A stretch of DNA of 64,000 nucleotides from Eurosta solidaginis (lineage: Eukaryota; Arthropoda; Insecta; Diptera; Tephritidae), in assembly GCF_040869045.1 (NCBI RefSeq), contig NC_090324.1:56511346-56575345 (forward strand), written 5' to 3'. A program made the translations under genes and the position numbers. The notes below the pieces were generated by a model. It was not told the DNA's origin, did no database searches, and worked only from the letters and a program-made list of their open reading frames with translations. How positions within the stretch are numbered: the first letter of the stretch is position 1; every line of letters begins with the position of its first letter. Shown piece by piece: positions 1 through 8,977 of the stretch.

Positions 1-820
1 ACATTGGGTCGTAGGGGCTAATTTTGAAAAATCCCACTTTGAAATGCCTATGTTTTTTCTTTTTGGAGTTTATTTTTCTCTTTAGAAATTTATTTAGTCA
101 GAACATATGTAAATGAAAAAATGAATTTAACTTAGTAATAGAAAAAAATTAAAAAAAATTATTAGAAATTAGCGTTTTTACAACCCCCTTTTGTGATGCA
201 TTTGCATGTCGTAAACATAGTTGTGTAGGTTTTTTATTCAACCGTTTTAAAAAATGAAGGTATCACTGTGACACAATTGCAGATTGTAAAATTGCTTGTG
301 TTGTTTTTTTTAAGCCACCACAAGACACAGCAGGTAGAATTGAAATTGCCCCTACCCAAAAGTTCGACCCAAAGGGAGGGACATCCGAATTCGTTTTAGA
401 GGTACGGTTCCTTCGGCAAAGTTTCTTATTTTGATCCCTAGAATACGATTTTCACAGAGCAATGAGTGATTTTTAAATCGACCCGTCCTAATGCGCACCC
501 TTGCCGAAAAAAAATTCTGAAAATTCAGGAAAAATTTTGAGGTATTTCTAACTAGCACATTATTATACTAAAATTTATTGGGTTACAAAACTGCATACTC
601 AAAAATTTTTTAGAAAGTCTGAAAAAATATTTGAAAATTTTGAAGGTCATTTTTGAAATTTTGATCAATTCTCCTTACTTTTTAATAACCTTTGACATTT
701 TTTGAATGTGGTTTCTATTAGGGAATTTTCGATATTTTAGATGAAAATTATCAATTAATCTGTGAGCCACTGCACTTGAGTTTTTTTCAGCATAAACTAA
801 GTGTGTGCTATTTTGTAGCC
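1..820. other. AT-rich non-coding stretch
   Basis: No coding region, RNA gene or recognisable repeat is supported here. The sequence is A/T-rich with homopolymer runs, and the short open frames have no family resemblance. It lies just beyond the 3' end of the minus-strand Penelope-like element that starts near 820. Confidence 0.5.
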
Positions 821-822
821 GG

Positions 823-1800
823 TCAATAAATTATTGTAAATATTTTTGTGTTATGATAGGCTTTTCTTGAGCTTAATGTTGCTTTTAGTGCAATTAAAAC
901 TCCACTATTACGTCCCAACGTTTCGCTAAGCACCTTAGCTTCCTCAGGGGCGAAACTGCATTTATTTAAAAACTTTTTCAATTTACCAACGTAATTTGAC
1001 ATGAAATTATAAAAATGGTTGTTTAAAATTTCAACAATGTCCAAACATTAAGACCAAACAAAAAACAGTAAATGGACTTACATACATATACATATATGTT
1101 AAATTTTCTGTTACAAAAAACAACAATTTTCAAACTAAACAAAAGAATTTAAAGGCATAACAAATAAGCCTCGGAAATGCAATCCGTGTCTTCTTTTATG
1201 TTTACTGTTTTGTTCCTTTTCTCCATTATTCGTAAGCTCTCTATAGTGTATCTGATTTTTGTTCGTTTCTCTTTGTCTAATATTTAGATATTTTTCATAC
1301 CAGCTGAGTGACCGCTTGATGTGGTGTGTTGCGATAGCGCTGTGTTGATTTTCTTTTTCCTTATGTCTGCTTCATGCTCATTTAGGCGGACTCCTAGACT
1401 TCGCTTAGTCGTGCCTATGTATATTTTATCGCAGCTATTGTTGTTAGACGTAATGTGTTTGTAGAAGTATTCGGTTAATCTAGGTATATAATTAATACTG
1501 TAATACTGTTTGGGTTGATCAGTTGTGGTTCTTGTTGTATTTGTATTGATATTATTTTCAACATTTGACATTTTCTCTCGAATTAGGCTGTTTATAAGTG
1601 TTTTTGGAAAGTTATTGGTTGTAAGAATTTGTTTAATTTTTCTTATGTTTGCTTCCCAGAAGTTTTGATGGCTAATAGTTAAGACTTTGTTGATAAGATT
1701 TTTTGCTGTATTTATTTTGTATTTGAATGGTTGGGCTGATAAGAAGTTTATCAGGCGGCCAGACGAGGTAGGTTTTGTGTGCCAATCTAATGTCAGAATG
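823..1800 (-). mobile_element. Penelope-like element A, 3' fragment (RT C-terminus, GIY-YIG nuclease)
   Basis: Read on the minus strand from about 1800, the translation contains LTLDWHTKPTSSGRLINF, the conserved end of Penelope-like reverse transcriptases. It is followed near 1570-1284 by a GIY-YIG endonuclease segment with KIYIGTTKRSLGVRLNEHE. Family knowledge: Penelope-like elements encode RT plus GIY-YIG nuclease and are commonly 5'-truncated. The RT core is absent and an in-frame stop interrupts the frame near 1830, so this is a dead 5'-truncated copy. The open frame at 823-1044 is not protein: it overlays the hammerhead-ribozyme region of the element's 3' sequence. A second, different lineage lies at 49.3-49.9 kb. 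Confidence 0.85.
905..965 (-). ncRNA. hammerhead ribozyme core in Penelope-like element A
   Basis: The minus strand shows CTGAGGA (fits the CUGANGA core), a strong stem II GCTAAG-GTG-CTTAGC, then GAAAC, then a short hairpin ACGT-TGGG-ACGT ending GTA, the layout of a type I hammerhead with a 4-bp stem III. Penelope-like elements are known to carry hammerhead motifs in their terminal repeats. Stem I pairing is weak, so activity is uncertain, but core order and stems II and III are clear. Confidence 0.7.
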
Positions 1801-1809
1801 TTATTATAT

Positions 1810-2500
1810 CTATGAACAGAATTCTAGCATTTGTTGGAAATTTCTCTTTTGTATGTTTGTTGTTTTTTCTATTTCCCCCCACTTTTTTAAAATTATTTTT
1901 GTAGCAAGAATAGTTGGAATGTTCGTTCATGTGTGCTTATTTTTGTGCGTAACCGTATATGTATTTAAGAAATATTAAAATTTATGACTGCAAAAAATTA
2001 TTGGGAATAAATATGTATGTACTTATAAATCCCATTGGGAAATCCACAAATATCGAACTTTAATTAATAATGGGGAATATTAATTATTGCAGAGAGGATT
2101 ATTTATTAAATTTCTGGATTATTATTCGAATAATTTAATTTCGTATGTATGAAGGGTTGGGGGAGAGAGAGCACGTTAATTTAACCTCTTTAATGCGCTT
2201 GTCGTTCCACGGGCAAATGACTAATTACATACATATATGTATGCAGCTGGGGAAAACTTCACAAATATAGGTTTTTAATTTTTTCGGGGCGTGAGCGGCG
2301 ATTGAGAAATTTGATCTCTTCTCACGATTTAGGGATACTTTCTCTTTAACTTCCACCATTGGATCCTAAGTAGTGTCGAAGGACCAAATCTACAGCTCCT
2401 ATGCTGTCGTTGCTGGGGATGCAGGCGCTGACACGGCTGACGCCGACAATGGTGATGATGATGGCGATGACGGGGGTGGCGCTGGTGATTCGATTACATC
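1810..2500. other. non-coding, nothing recognised
   Basis: A/T-rich sequence with short runs (several ATACATATATGTATG-like stretches) and, at 2400-2490, a GAT/GGC-rich low-complexity patch that gives an Asp/Ala/Gly-rich open frame. No family is recognised and I do not consider that frame a gene. Confidence 0.4.
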
Positions 2501-2505
2501 AAATA

Positions 2506-2706
2506 TCATGTATATTGGAACGATTTTCCATCATCCCTTGTCAAATTTGGTTTTGAGACAAACCGGTTTCGGCGTTGTGCCATCATCAGTGTCGATTTTC
2601 GTTCACAACGACGAAACCGGTTTGTTTCAAAACCAAATTTGACAAGGTATGACGGAAAATCGTTCCAATATGCATCATTTATCCACCCTGTCGGAAAATC
2701 AACCAA
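2506..2706. repeat. repeat R1, copy 1, forming a long palindrome
   Basis: Two arms, about 2517-2580 and 2600-2677, are inverted copies of one sequence (GGAACGATTTTCC, then TTGTCAAATTTGGTTTTGA, then CAAACCGGTTTCG) around a ~20-bp centre. A single copy of the same unit, including flanking GACAGGGTGGATAAATGATG-like sequence, lies at 8205-8315. On the minus strand the unit contains CTGATGA, a GGC-ACAAC-GCC stem and GAAAC, resembling a hammerhead core. The open frames read through this repeat are shadows. Confidence 0.7.
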
Positions 2707-2772
2707 ACAAGATAAGTCATATCAAATATATTAAAAAAAAAGATGTGAAGAAAAAAATGTCAACATGATTGT

Positions 2773-3017
2773 TTGACAGATAATGCTCGTTCAGGCGAGC
2801 TAGTAGCGCACGCATTGCCAACCACGCAGGTAAGGTTTTGGGTGTGTTACCGTGGTGTGGCGATTGGGGTTAATAATTCAATAAATACAAATTCAGGATA
2901 TAAAAAATTCAGGAAAGGTGCGTGCGCTAATCGCTCGCTTGAACAAAAATATTGTATTGTTACGCGCAAAATCCGAGCTGGAAATGGGAATGAGTATATG
3001 AAGAAAAACTGGTAATG
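2773..3017 (+). other. sequence upstream of the ALG8 pseudogene exon
   Basis: This stretch ends at a splice-donor-like GTAAGT at 3018. The last ~20 bp can be read as a degraded K-N-W segment, which would suit the residues before the ALG8 exon, but the rest is not recognisable as ALG8. CAG-GTAAGG at about 2829 is a second donor-like site. No protein assignment is justified. Confidence 0.35.
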
Positions 3018-3080
3018 GTAAGTATGCCGTTGTTTAATTTAATAAATTTACAAATTTTTTATTATTTTAATTCATTTCAG
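3018..3080 (+). other. 63-bp intron kept in the ALG8 pseudogene
   Basis: The segment starts GTAAGT, ends TTCATTTCAG after an A/T-rich tract, and is directly followed by the first clearly ALG8-like codons. Length and borders are typical of fly introns. Retention of an intron argues that the copy came from genomic DNA rather than from a processed mRNA. Confidence 0.65.
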
Positions 3081-4170
3081 GTACACCAATTGCGATCAAT
3101 CACTGGTATTATGATGCGACAAGCGAATGAACACTCGATTGTCCACCTTTATTTGCCTATTTTGAATGGATACTAGCGCAAGTGGCCCATTATGTTGATC
3201 CTCAAATGCTGATTGTTACAAATCTTAATTATGCATCAACGGCAACTATATACATATTTTCAACGCGGAACCGGAATATTTGCGGAGTTGATGTCCGCAT
3301 TCGGTGTGGCACTATGTCTGCAAATTTTAAATGTACCCAAGAAGTCATAGCGCCACTTTGCTGCACAGCTTCTCATGCTATTCAATGTGGGTTTGATTCT
3401 TGTGGATCATATTCATTTTTAATATAATGGGCTTTCTATTCGGTATATTACTTCTGAGTATTAGCTACTTGCTGGAGAAGCGTTATTTGGTTTCAGCATT
3501 CATATTTGACGTTTATCGCTTAGTGAACACACTGTATAGGTACACTATGTTCGCGCACTTAACCCGAACGAACGTGTTTTCTATCACTACGTTTAGCCAT
3601 AAATTTGGGCACAGTGTATTTATGAGGATGATTTCGAGAAACCTTTTCTAGCACGATCTGCATCGTTCTATAAGTTCGAATCGCATAACATTCTCAATGA
3701 AAATAATGCTGGCGTTTACATTAAAAAGTAGAGGCTGGTATACAAGAAGACGCTGCAAGAGCAGCTCTTTATTTAGATAAAGACACGGAACCGCGAATTG
3801 TTAAAGTTGTCGAAGATGAGCTTATTAAAAAACATATGCGCACCATTGTTGAAATGGAAAATTCTGGGGTAGTTCACATGATAAAAAACTCACAAAATGA
3901 AGACCTTGCATGTACTTATAAACTATTTTCGCGCCTAAAGGAGGAGGGCCTGAAAGTAATTGCCGATACCATGTCTTCATATTTGCAACGTTACTCAATT
4001 TTAAGCACATATTTTTGTATATGGCGCCGGCATTAGCTGTTTATTTCCTGAGATGTTACTGTTTCCAAAGCGGGCGTAATCCTATTGTTTGTATTGGTAA
4101 ATGGTTGTTGGTTTCACGCCTTTTGTTGCTTCATTTTGTCCTTTCTACAGACAATTGCCGCAGGTTTTTT
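3081..4170 (+). pseudogene. ALG8: ALG8-like glucosyltransferase pseudogene, split by a cullin-3 fragment
   Basis: ALG8 is the ER membrane enzyme that adds the second glucose to the dolichol-linked N-glycan precursor. The plus-strand translation shows HWYYDATSE-stop-[29 protein letters not shown], then after a frameshift [12 protein letters not shown] and [16 protein letters not shown], then after another frameshift FLFGILLLSISYLLEKR up to about 3511. The same protein resumes at about 3991 with [14 protein letters not shown] and [10 protein letters not shown] and ends near RQLPQV at 4168. At least three stops and two frameshifts make it non-functional. Between 3511 and 3991 lies unrelated sequence holding a cullin-3 piece; removing it joins AFIF-V to LLNFKHIF as in the family. 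Identity is firm; the copied genomic extent is unknown. Confidence 0.88.
3618..3990 (+). pseudogene. Cul3: cullin-3 fragment inside the ALG8 pseudogene
   Basis: Cullin-3 is the scaffold of CRL3 ubiquitin ligases. The translation reads [29 protein letters not shown], then after a one-base frameshift [33 protein letters not shown] and [15 protein letters not shown], ending with MSSYLQ. This is a contiguous piece of the cullin repeat region, about 120 codons of a roughly 770-residue protein. It sits in ALG8 coding sequence with about 100 bp of unassigned sequence on its left (3512-3617), so it came in as a separate insertion. GTTTA on the left (~3510) and GTTAC on the right (~3991) may be remains of a target duplication. 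Confidence 0.88.
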
Positions 4171-4179
4171 TTTTTTTTT

Positions 4180-4426
4180 GGCGCACTACGCTTATCTCAA
4201 GAAGCAGTTAAAAAGGCGAGACTTGTAATATCTTTGCTCAATCAATGACTCAAGCTAGTCTGCGTTCGATCGTCGATTTGCTAAAACTATTTTTAGTGAC
4301 GCAGAAAACGACTGCAATTACAAACCGGACACATTGCAAACGAATAAATTTTAATTTTTCGTAACATTTACATTATTTTTTGTATTTGGCTCGACGACAA
4401 GTTTAAATGTTGTTAGCGAGGACAAT
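4180..4426. other. unassigned stretch after ALG8
   Basis: The ALG8 similarity stops at a poly-T run (4167-4180). The following ~250 bp has no clear frame. It ends with TTAAATGTTGTTAGCGAGGA, which is in frame with the ORF starting at 4427 and may be the tail of an upstream exon of that gene. Confidence 0.3.
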
Positions 4427-4966
4427 ATGCCCAGTGCTCCGCTACCTAATGGTGCAGCAGTCGCTGAGGTAGTCGTCGAATCTTCGCTTTATATCAAACC
4501 AAAGGTAAATATGAGACCTCAAGTACGTCGTGTACGTAGTATACCCTTTGATATGCCTTTGACTAGCGCTTCATTGCTAGAACATATACGTGTTAAGCGC
4601 GTACCAAAATATCAATCACTTCCACCTCAATATGGACAGTCACAGGCTACAGCAAATGCTGCTGCGCATGATATCAAATACGTACGCTACGGTACAAATA
4701 CTGCAGCATCAAACGCTGGGGCACAGGCATTTAATACATTCGGTCCAAATGGTTCATTTGGTGCATCTTCAGCTGGTACAATATCGCAAGCCACCCAGAT
4801 GGGCCCATTAGGAGTACAAAACTCTGTTGGCGCATCGTTGAGTCAAACATATACTCTACCAAATGGACAAACAATTAACTTTGCCAGCACGAATAGTTTT
4901 GCTAATGGACCATTTGGTAATAACGCCAATAGTCGCGGATCTTCGGTAGCTGTTAGTAAAACTTAA
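4427..4966 (+). CDS. Ala/Asn/Gly/Ser-rich protein, 179 aa, unrecognised
   Basis: This open frame is uninterrupted for 179 codons, unlike every neighbouring gene fragment. The N-terminal half has basic stretches (RPQVRRVRS, HIRVKRVPKYQ). From about residue 70 it is low-complexity with QSQATANAAAH, NTFGPNGSFGASS and a C-terminal TLPNGQTINFASTNSFANG. Such Asn/Gly/Ser/Phe repeats occur in secreted insect structural proteins, but I cannot name the family. No signal peptide follows the ATG at 4427, and the frame stays open a little upstream, so it may be the last exon of a longer gene. It lies between the ALG8/Cul3 and QTRT2/K2P fragments in the same orientation, so it may also be a fragment. Confidence 0.45.
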   Translation: MPSAPLPNGAAVAEVVVESSLYIKPKVNMRPQVRRVRSIPFDMPLTSASLLEHIRVKRVPKYQSLPPQYGQSQATANAAAHDIKYVRYGTNTAASNAGAQAFNTFGPNGSFGASSAGTISQATQMGPLGVQNSVGASLSQTYTLPNGQTINFASTNSFANGPFGNNANSRGSSVAVSKT

Positions 4967-5082
4967 AGTCGTAGCGGTGCTTATTACTCTTTGTAAACAA
5001 TTGGAAAGTATCAGTAATTTGACATAAATTGTGAAATATAAACGCTGGGCTACGACTAAAATTAAAAAAATGTAATAAACAA

Positions 5083-5319
5083 ATGCGTGAAGTGTAAAGG
5101 GGATCAGCATAGCTTTGTTGGAGGCTACATTTTTGAAGGTTTTCATAACTACGGTTTAAGCGCCACAGAAGTAGATGCTGATCAATTAATTACAATGATG
5201 AAACATTGCTTAAATGAACTGCCTATTGATAAACCAAAAATGTTGCCAGGCGCTTATACGCCTCTTGTGATTTTGGAACTTATTGCGCTGGGTGTGGATA
5301 TTTTTGATACAGCCATGTA
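5083..5319 (+). pseudogene. QTRT2-like (queuine tRNA-ribosyltransferase accessory subunit) fragment
   Basis: The frame reads [32 protein letters not shown], then [19 protein letters not shown] and [10 protein letters not shown] before a stop. This resembles the part of the TGT-family accessory subunit QTRT2 (the non-catalytic partner in queuosine tRNA exchange) around the GVDxFD motif. Only ~77 codons are present, with no start context, and the similarity ends exactly where K2P channel sequence begins in another frame. I assign it from memory of the family pattern, so the name is less certain than for the other fragments. Confidence 0.6.
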
Positions 5320-5660
5320 AACCAATGGATGCGATGGAGCATTTTACAAGCTGTGTTCTTTCCATCAACTGTGTTAACAACAATAGGTTATGGCAACATT
5401 GTGCCCGTAACAACGGGTGGACGCGTCTTTTGCATTTGCTTTGCGCTGGTTGGTATTCCATTTACACTTACCATCATCGCAGATTAGGGTCGTCTCTTTG
5501 CCACAGCCGCCTCGGTGAGGTGCAACTACATGCCGAAAGTGCCGAATTTCAGCAACTTTATTGGAAAGACATGGTTTCATGCGATTTTGGCGGTTGGATT
5601 TCTGGGTGTCGATTTGGCTGCTGGCGCCTGCCTGTTGCTGCTCTCGGAGGATGACATATG
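5320..5660 (+). pseudogene. two-pore-domain (K2P) potassium channel fragment
   Basis: K2P channels are dimeric leak channels with two pore loops per subunit. In a frame different from the QTRT2 piece the translation gives LQAVFFPSTVLTTIGYGNI, the first pore loop with the TIGYG selectivity filter, then GRVFCICFALVGIPFTL, then an in-frame TAG where the family has Trp (AD-stop-GRLFATAAS), then GKTWFHAILAVGFLGVDLA and LLLLSEDD. This runs from pore 1 through M2 towards M3; M1 and pore 2 are missing. The nonsense codon and truncation make it a pseudogene. It abuts the QTRT2-like fragment with no recognisable spacer. Confidence 0.86.
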
Positions 5661-5786
5661 AATATCAGGCTGCATCTCCCAGTTCTATCAGAATACAAGC
5701 AACCCGATGATTGGAATTAATTTATGATGGTAAGTAGGTAGTAATGACAGCTAAACCACCTTAATTTCAAATCAGTTAATTTAAAG

Positions 5787-5898
5787 GTGAAACAACGCTT
5801 AACAAAACAACTGCCTCACATGCTACTACAGCCAAACCACAGGAACATGGAGAACCTGCGCCCAACATAACGGAGATTGATACGCCAACGGATTTCAA
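5787..5898 (+). other. exon-like open segment, unknown gene
   Basis: An open stretch reads TTLNKTTASHATTAKPQE and then PNITEIDTPTDFK, preceded by TTTAAAG and followed by G-GTATGA, which could be acceptor and donor sites. The codons look like a hydrophilic linker in a real protein and the strand matches the upstream fragments. I cannot identify the gene; it could also be chance. Confidence 0.3.
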
Positions 5899-5944
5899 AG
5901 GTATGATGTGGAACTATATTCCCTTACGGTAATAAAATATTAGC

Positions 5945-6830
5945 AGCCCCATTCTAAACGAAAATTCCGTGCGAGTTTTTTCCCTTCTCCCATTCCTCGT
6001 ATTTTAAATAAAAATTCCTTGTGAGTTTTTCCACTTCTCCCTTCCCTCCTATTCTGAACAATGTTCGAAAGAGAGAAAACCGGTTAGGGGAGAAAAGTAG
6101 GTATTATGAATGTGAGGGAGAGGGAGATTTCTTTGCCATTTCATAGGAGTTTTTTTCACTAGTTAAATCAAAGGGAATACATCAAAAATAGTTAAAGGAA
6201 ACTAGTTCTTTTAAGAAAGAACACTTAATTGTACAAATTTGTTCTAAAATATGTATTTACATTGTACCACAATATTCTCACTGTTAATACAACAGCAACA
6301 ACAACCACAATATTCTTTAGTTTAAGTCGAAAAGTATATCATAAGCAACGGAAGAGCTCTTTGAATATTTGATGTAGCCATCCAGAAATTGCGCAATGAT
6401 TTTTTTAAGAAGGCTTAGTGAGATTTTGGCATATGGCGAAAGGCGAACTCAACTCGACATGGCCGCCAGAAATTTGCTTTGCAGAATGAGAGCAGGCCTC
6501 TCCGGCGGATTTGTGTTATCCCGCCGTCTTCTTCTTATGCTCCTCAGTGGATGTTGCTGTGGCACCAATTCATTACTCATTTCACATGAAATGCAATAAT
6601 GTGCGTGGTTTACACCTTATTTCTTAATTTCAAACAAATTAGCAACAATCATTAGACCTTACAAATTTTTTTTTTTTTTTTTTTAAACAAAATAAGAAAT
6701 GCGCAATGAGATTTCAATTGACAAAACAGCTGACTTCGAAAATTGGAAATTCCTATTCCCCAATTTTGCTTCTCCCTAGGAGAAAAGAATTGGAGGAATT
6801 TTTCCGCGGGAATATTTAGAATTGGTATGT
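5945..6830. repeat. possible non-autonomous DNA element with inverted ends
   Basis: The left end reads CCCATTCTAAACGAAAATTCC and the right end, reverse-complemented, CCAATTCTAAATATTCCCG, giving imperfect terminal inverted repeats about 880 bp apart. Near the left end two ~58-bp repeats of a CTTCTCCCATTCC-type motif occur, with their complement (GGGAGAAAAG) near both ends. No transposase is present. The frame at 6396-6599 is not supported as a gene. Confidence 0.35.
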
Positions 6831-6874
6831 AGATGTTTTAAGACAAAATCATGATTATTGATTCACTGGTATGC

Positions 6875-7050
6875 TGTGGCAGATAGCGGATCTGCGGTAG
6901 GGTTCTGTTGGCCTCATTCGTGGTGAACGAGAGCTGGGTTATGGGATTTGTTGGCCTCGTTCGGGGTGAACGAGAGCTGAGTTACGGGTTGTAGGCCTCG
7001 TTCAGGGTGAACGAGAGCTGGGTTTCCGGCTCGAAGGACCAATGTTTTGC
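6875..7050 (-). repeat. BEL/Pao 3'-region-like tandem repeats
   Basis: Three tandem units of about 40-45 bp, each containing GGCCTCGTTC, a short variable spacer and GTGAACGAGAGCTG, lie here. The reverse complement matches the sequence after the BEL/Pao integrase tail at 60820-60880 (CCAGCTCTCGTTCACC, GCAGATCCGCATCTGCCAC). This is probably a minus-strand remnant of the 3' untranslated region of a related element, without coding domains. Confidence 0.5.
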
Positions 7051-7700
7051 GGGGCAGTGTGGACCCGGGCAAGTCGGGCGTGTGTGTCGCAAATAAAAAG
7101 AAAGCAAAGAAAAGAATTAGGGCGAGTAATAACAACTGTATTCACGTTATAAACAATATAAATTCTCAGCTTTATTTATCATCAAAAAGGGAATTGCTTC
7201 ACAAACTAATTCGAATTCAAAGTTCTTAAAATTGTTAATTACACATTCGTGCACGGCAAATGTTAGTAATATGACGACCGCAAATTGTTGGATAAATTAC
7301 AATTCAAAAATAGAAATATTGGTGGCTGATTGCCGGACAATTGCCAAGTGCAAATTCTAATGTTAGAAAATCGCAATTATTAAGAAGAATCACAATAGCA
7401 AGGTGCGATTATAGCATAATTATATGCACAACCTATGAAAAGATACGTAATATGATAACTCAACTGTGAGATAGCTGCTGGCTCGTTGACGTTCCAAAAT
7501 AGAAAAGGCAGACCAAGACCGCGAACAAGTCCGCGGCACCCGCCGATAGCTAACTTTCGTTGAGTTTTTCCCCTTCAAAGTTAGCTTTCGGCTGGTGTTA
7601 GCCGTTACCGGTAATAATAATAAAAACTAATGTGCGTGTTAGGGTGGTCCTAAATATTTAGGCTGGTGGCCTAAACAGGATGGATTTAATTTACATAATT
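7050..7700. other. non-coding with a hairpin at 7545-7620
   Basis: No gene is seen. At 7545-7620 CACCCGCCGATAGCTAACTTT and its near-complement AAAGTTAGCTTTCGGCTGG... flank a short TTCCCC-containing loop, an imperfect stem of about 25 bp. The rest is A/T-rich and may be terminal sequence of the BEL-like remnant next to it. Confidence 0.4.
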
Positions 7701-7799
7701 TTAAGGATAACATTGTTATACATACATATACATATATGAATGTGGGATGAATTATATGTATACCATATAATCAGTAGTCGAAATAATGCCGATTTCGAA

Positions 7800-8205
7800 G
7801 TAGCTATGAGTTTGTTTGACTGAGTTATTATAGGCTCATTCCATTTGAAGACACCCGGTCCGCACAGGACGTGATTTTTGATTTCGATGCAATTTTAATT
7901 TGTTGTTCTTTGGTCAAAATAATGAAACACGTGTTTTTTTTTTGCTTCAAAAAAACTTTTTTTCGGATCTATCGGCAATTGAATTCCATAAAATGCAATC
8001 GGTATTTTATTCACCTATTTTTTCAACTGTCAAAAATTAACCGATTCTCATGATTTTTTCTTTGAAATGTTCGTTATTACTTTTAATTTATATAAATTTA
8101 TAAACAATTGCATATAGTTAAAAAAAAACAATATTTTTTTAGTATTTAATACAAATTTATGACTTTTTTCATTTTGCTTATTTTGTTTTGTTGATTTTCC
8201 GACAG
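7800..8205. repeat. repeat R2, copy 1
   Basis: The stretch starting at CATTCCATTTGAAGACAC and containing CCGCACAGGACGTGATTTTT, CTTTGGTCAAAATAATGAAA and AATTAACCGATTCT is the reverse complement, with moderate divergence, of 40120-40490; a shorter copy lies at 50287-50490. No ORF is conserved. It runs directly into repeat R1. Confidence 0.7.
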
Positions 8206-8380
8206 GGTGGATAAATGATGTATATTGGAACGATTTTCCGTCATCCCTTGTCAAATTTGGTTTTGAGACAAACCGGTTTCGGCGTTGTGCCATCATCAGT
8301 GTCGATTTTCGTTCTGTTCTGTTGTTGTCGTTTGTCCTGTATTTATAGTTCGTAGGTACATGAGCAGGTATTGTCAAAAT
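8205..8380 (-). repeat. repeat R1, copy 2, with hammerhead-like core
   Basis: This is the second copy of the unit that forms the palindrome at 2.5 kb. On the minus strand it shows ACTGATGA, then TGGC-ACAAC-GCC, then GAAAC, then GGTTT-GTCTC-AAAACC. That is the order CUGANGA, stem II, GAAA, stem III of a hammerhead ribozyme. It may be terminal sequence of a retroelement such as a Penelope-like element; no protein domain of one is present beside it. Confidence 0.5.
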
Positions 8381-8639
8381 TGATGTTTGTGTATATTTAG
8401 TTATATGTATGTGCTGTGTGTTTATTCAGAACAGAGGGTGGTTTACTAATTATTTATAATTTTAATAATTATTTATAAGAGCATGTAAATATTTTCCTAT
8501 TGTGGTGATTGATCATTAATGTTGTTTTTGTAATTTTTTCCTCAAATAAATTTCACAGTCCCGCCCCAGAAGATGCTAAAAAATATCTTAGCGAAATGTT
8601 GGGCTGCAAGGTGGAAAAAACTTTGTTTTACTCGCACCC

Positions 8640-8815
8640 CACATAAACCAGATCATTGTGTCGATATGTCCACATGCTTTTTGCAGAGAATGCGGAAGCT
8701 TGGTTTTGGAGGCATCACAGGCAAACAGATCGACTGAATTGGGAGGAAATTTGTGAAGGATTAAGACAAAAATAAAAAGACCGCGACTACGGCCGAACAA
8801 GGACAATTAGGACTG
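8640..8815 (+). pseudogene. retrotransposon gag fragment
   Basis: One frame gives AENAEAWFWRHHRQTDRLNW followed by EEICEGLRQK, matching the pattern around the conserved A-x-x-WFW motif in capsid domains of arthropod Gypsy-type gag proteins. Only about 50 codons are recognisable, with a stop at the end. No other part of that element is adjacent. Confidence 0.45.
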
Positions 8816-8977
8816 TGATATAAACTGTAAGGTTTAATAATTTAGGTGTAAAGTTTTGATGTTAAAAATATATAATTATGTACAATATAGAATTCTTTTG
8901 TCGCAGACGAAAAAGCATAATTATCGTTAAAGCTTACAATGAACTTATAAAGTGTTATATTTCTTTAGAGTCAATTT

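Noticed and set aside
823..1044. 73-codon ORF as a small protein
   Set aside because: It overlays the hammerhead ribozyme and 3' sequence of Penelope-like element A; its apparent conservation is explained by RNA structure.
2373..2642. Asp/Ala/Gly-rich ORF
   Set aside because: It runs from low-complexity DNA into the palindromic repeat R1 and has no family pattern.
5283..5654. 123-codon ORF over the K2P region
   Set aside because: It is a frame shadow; the K2P motifs are read in another frame with one stop.
8048..8377. 109-codon minus-strand ORF
   Set aside because: It crosses repeats R1 and R2 and shares its only recognisable part with the non-coding R1 palindrome at 2.5 kb.
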